A stretch of 64,000 nucleotides of DNA from positions 1-64,000 of the IMG/VR virus record IMGVR_UViG_3300031521_000012, one strand, 5' to 3'. Both the position numbers and the translations under genes were made by a program. Position 1 is the stretch's first letter. The number at the start of each line of letters is the position of its first letter. The notes under the pieces were generated by a model. The model worked only from the letters and a program-made list of their open reading frames with translations, was not told where the DNA came from and searched no databases. Shown here piece by piece: positions 62,026-64,000 of the stretch. The DNA is from a virus.

Positions 62026-63531
62026 TTAATCTAATTTAGTTGTTAATACAGTACATGATTTTTCTGGTCGTGAGAATGCAACATACCTTAGTTTATTGCG
62101 TTCAACTATATTTTGATTATCATTCATATCATTTTCCATGCACATAACGTGTTGGTAAGTAGAGCCTTGTGATTTATGAACGGTTAGAAAATATCCATAG
62201 TCAATATCTTTAACAATAACATCACCTGAGCTACGATATAATCCACTATGATATTTATTAATATTAACCATTAATAGATTACATCGTCTAAATTCATAAT
62301 ATTTTTTCCATTTTCGTTTATCATCCTTACCCATGTCACGAAAGAAGTCATGCATTTGAGCATACAGATGTAGGTTTTCGTGATCGTTACTATCAATTAT
62401 GAAAACATCATCAAATTTAAACTTACCATGTGCAAGCTCTTCTCTTAACTTAACATGATAGCCATTAATACCATAGGAATTTTCTTCGAGTTTAGATTTA
62501 TCAACAACCCTATAATCAGCAGAATTTTCAATAATATTATAAATTTGCCTTTCATTGGTTACTGTTCGATATCCCATTAAGACATCATTAAGCTCAATTA
62601 TATCCGTAGTATGTTCGAAAAGTTCATCACGAATAACTTTATTGGCTGACATAACTGTATCGTTTTTCCATGCCAACCCTCTTACGAAATCAGTATCTTT
62701 TTTAAATTCATCAGTGGAGAATTTTTCCAATATTAACTTACGAAATTCTCGTTTATCAATAGTAAATTGAATGCCCTCACCTAAATCATTTATATTTGTT
62801 ATTCGATTATATCCACCATCATATGAATTTAAATTGTTTCTAAGCGCATCATAAATTGGCATTAATGGATTACTGTTACACTGTCTTTCAACTTTGGTTA
62901 AGTAATGAACGATAATATCCTTGTCAGTGAAAACACAACTCATAACTTCCTGAACTGGAGGAAGTTGTGCCGAATCACCAACAAATAATATCTTTGTTTT
63001 ACTACCGCTAATAATTTCTTTTAGCAACTCATATAGCTTACGAGGAAGCATCGATGCTTCATCAATAATTACTAGATTATAATCTGTAATTTTTTGTGGC
63101 GCAATTGGCTGAAACTCAGGAGAATTCGGATTAAAATTTTCAATAGAGCAATCAGGGCGAAGTCCAAGTAATGAATGCATAGTTTTCCCTTCTCTTCCAG
63201 TTACATTCGAAACTATTTTTTTTGCCTTATGCGTTGGTGCTGAGACGATTACACCACGATGATAGTTATCTAATATTTTTTTTACGATAGTTGACTTCCC
63301 GGTTCCTGCGTACCCTGCAATTGTAAAAAAGTTTTTATCACTATTAAGCCATTGTTTAGTTTTATTAACACCTGTAAACTGATCATCGTTTAATGTAATT
63401 AATTTACCTGTTGGTAATAATAATTGACTATCAGCCACAGGTGTTGTTGCAACATATTTCTCTTTAAAAACATTATCTAAATCGAAATTATCAAAGATGT
63501 TGTCAAAATCATTCGGCATATTTTTTTCCAT
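62026..63531 (-). CDS. Dda/RecD-like SF1B DNA helicase
   Basis: This 501-residue protein shows SF1B motifs. Walker A is AGYAGTGKST (about residues 72-81) and motif Ia SAPTHKAKKI. The DEXX box is VIIDEASML (about 153-161), motif III LFVGDSAQLPPV, motif V FLTVHKSQGSTYQ (about 453-465), and motif VI RYVAFSRPEK. This layout is that of T4 Dda, a 5'-3' helicase helping replication start and displacing proteins. A pin-like insertion lies between III and V. Its ATG follows the stop of the small membrane gene at 63538. Confidence 0.93.
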   Translation of the reverse strand: MEKNMPNDFDNIFDNFDLDNVFKEKYVATTPVADSQLLLPTGKLITLNDDQFTGVNKTKQWLNSDKNFFTIAGYAGTGKSTIVKKILDNYHRGVIVSAPTHKAKKIVSNVTGREGKTMHSLLGLRPDCSIENFNPNSPEFQPIAPQKITDYNLVIIDEASMLPRKLYELLKEIISGSKTKILFVGDSAQLPPVQEVMSCVFTDKDIIVHYLTKVERQCNSNPLMPIYDALRNNLNSYDGGYNRITNINDLGEGIQFTIDKREFRKLILEKFSTDEFKKDTDFVRGLAWKNDTVMSANKVIRDELFEHTTDIIELNDVLMGYRTVTNERQIYNIIENSADYRVVDKSKLEENSYGINGYHVKLREELAHGKFKFDDVFIIDSNDHENLHLYAQMHDFFRDMGKDDKRKWKKYYEFRRCNLLMVNINKYHSGLYRSSGDVIVKDIDYGYFLTVHKSQGSTYQHVMCMENDMNDNQNIVERNKLRYVAFSRPEKSCTVLTTKLD

Positions 63532-63537
63532 TATTTT

Positions 63538-63825
63538 TTATTTTCTACGAATTTCCCAATATTTTGATTTTCCAGCACCATGAAATTCATAAATATAATC
63601 ATCACCGCATGCTTTAAATTCATAAACCTTCCTGTAATCAAAATTATTTTCATTTTTCTTTAGCCAATTCCAAACTTCATAACAATGAAATTCTTGATAT
63701 AGCTGTTCGCTATACGTTGGTTGTGGCTTTTGATTGATGATTGTTAGAGTAATACCACCAAAAAATATTACAATAACCAATATTAACATCGTTAATAAAC
63801 ATCCTGCTTCTGATTTATCACTCAT
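63538..63825 (-). CDS. Membrane-anchored protein (95 residues)
   Basis: Residues about 9-30 are hydrophobic (LLTMLILVIVIFFGGITLTI), then a soluble tail (CYEVWNWLKKNENNFDYRKV). Overlaps the stop of the next gene upstream. Function unknown. Confidence 0.75.
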   Translation of the reverse strand: MSDKSEAGCLLTMLILVIVIFFGGITLTIINQKPQPTYSEQLYQEFHCYEVWNWLKKNENNFDYRKVYEFKACGDDYIYEFHGAGKSKYWEIRRK

Positions 63826-64000
63826 AGTTTATACTAGCTGAATAGAAATTCATTGCTCTCATGATTGTTTCATTATGATTGAAAGCCCATTCATAATTCT
63901 TTTGCTTTGTTATGAAATCAAAATAGTCAACCCACTTTACCTGTGCTGTTTCATGACATACGAACTTCTCAATATCCAACGGAAACAATTGCATATCATT
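63818..64000 (-). CDS. Partial gene running off the right edge
   Basis: Open to the window edge; the last 60 codons read ...QLFPLDIEKFVCHETAQVKW and end MNFYSASINYE-stop. Its stop overlaps the start of the 63825 gene by eight bases. The upstream part and function are not visible. Confidence 0.65.
   Translation of the reverse strand, partial: NDMQLFPLDIEKFVCHETAQVKWVDYFDFITKQKNYEWAFNHNETIMRAMNFYSASINYE

Noticed and set aside
1-64000. Structural, packaging or lysis genes, integrase, rRNA genes
   Set aside because: I looked for terminase, portal, capsid, tail, lysozyme and integrase motifs and for rRNA segments and saw none.

Overview
The window looks like the early/accessory part of a large, AT-rich bacteriophage (or a very phage-like element) that infects a member of the Bacteroidota. 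Phage character rests on the gene content: an rIIA/rIIB-like pair, two SF1 helicases (UvrD-like and Dda-like), a DUF932 protein, a Gene-product-88-type protein, a NUMOD4/HNH homing endonuclease, a MazG-like protein, and dozens of tightly packed, often overlapping genes of 50-200 codons. No terminase, capsid, portal or tail gene was recognised, so the structural genes must lie elsewhere. Bacteroidota as host is inferred from TTG-N20-TAnnTTTG promoters (the primary-sigma signature of that phylum) in front of a few genes, and from A-rich sequence replacing a Shine-Dalgarno before most starts.

Layout. 1-726: gene-free, with a run of G-tracts and a 49-bp tandem repeat. 727-3166: two leftward genes (UvrD-like helicase; unknown). 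3167-4016: divergent, repeat-rich, gene-free. 4017-26503: rightward genes, starting with an ECF sigma factor and continuing with about 45 mostly small genes, each one or two behind its own promoter; three copies of a small RNA-like element, a tRNA-like element and a roughly 370-nt structured non-coding region are interspersed. 26556-27187: convergent zone with short repeats. 27188-64000: leftward genes. This block holds tandem paralogue arrays (27.5-32.1 kb and 43.6-45.2 kb), a zinc-ribbon series, a frameshifted TnpB-like gene, a duplicated ADP-ribosyltransferase-like protein, a class-II aminoacyl-tRNA-synthetase-like protein, a NADAR protein and the Dda-like helicase. The last gene is cut by the window edge.

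How it seems to work. The sigma gene sits behind a host-type promoter. At least 34 sites on both strands share the form TGTAAC-N16/17-CGTATtATA, which is what ECF sigma factors recognise (AAC at -35, CGT at -10), and they precede most transcription units. The simplest model is a cascade: host polymerase makes the phage ECF sigma, which then switches on the rest. At seven of these promoters the -35 box sits in the loop of a terminator-like hairpin whose stems differ by compensatory changes, so one compact element may end one unit and start the next. A palindromic TTTTTAATTAAAAA spacer recurs between cistrons, often just before the start codon.

The candidates most worth following up are the ECF sigma/promoter/hairpin system, the structured RNA at 18.17-18.54 kb, the triplicated small RNA element, the combination of an ADP-ribosyltransferase-like protein with two ADP-ribose-processing families (macro domain and NADAR), and the 12-member paralogue family. 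All functional assignments come from reading motifs by eye; no database search was run.
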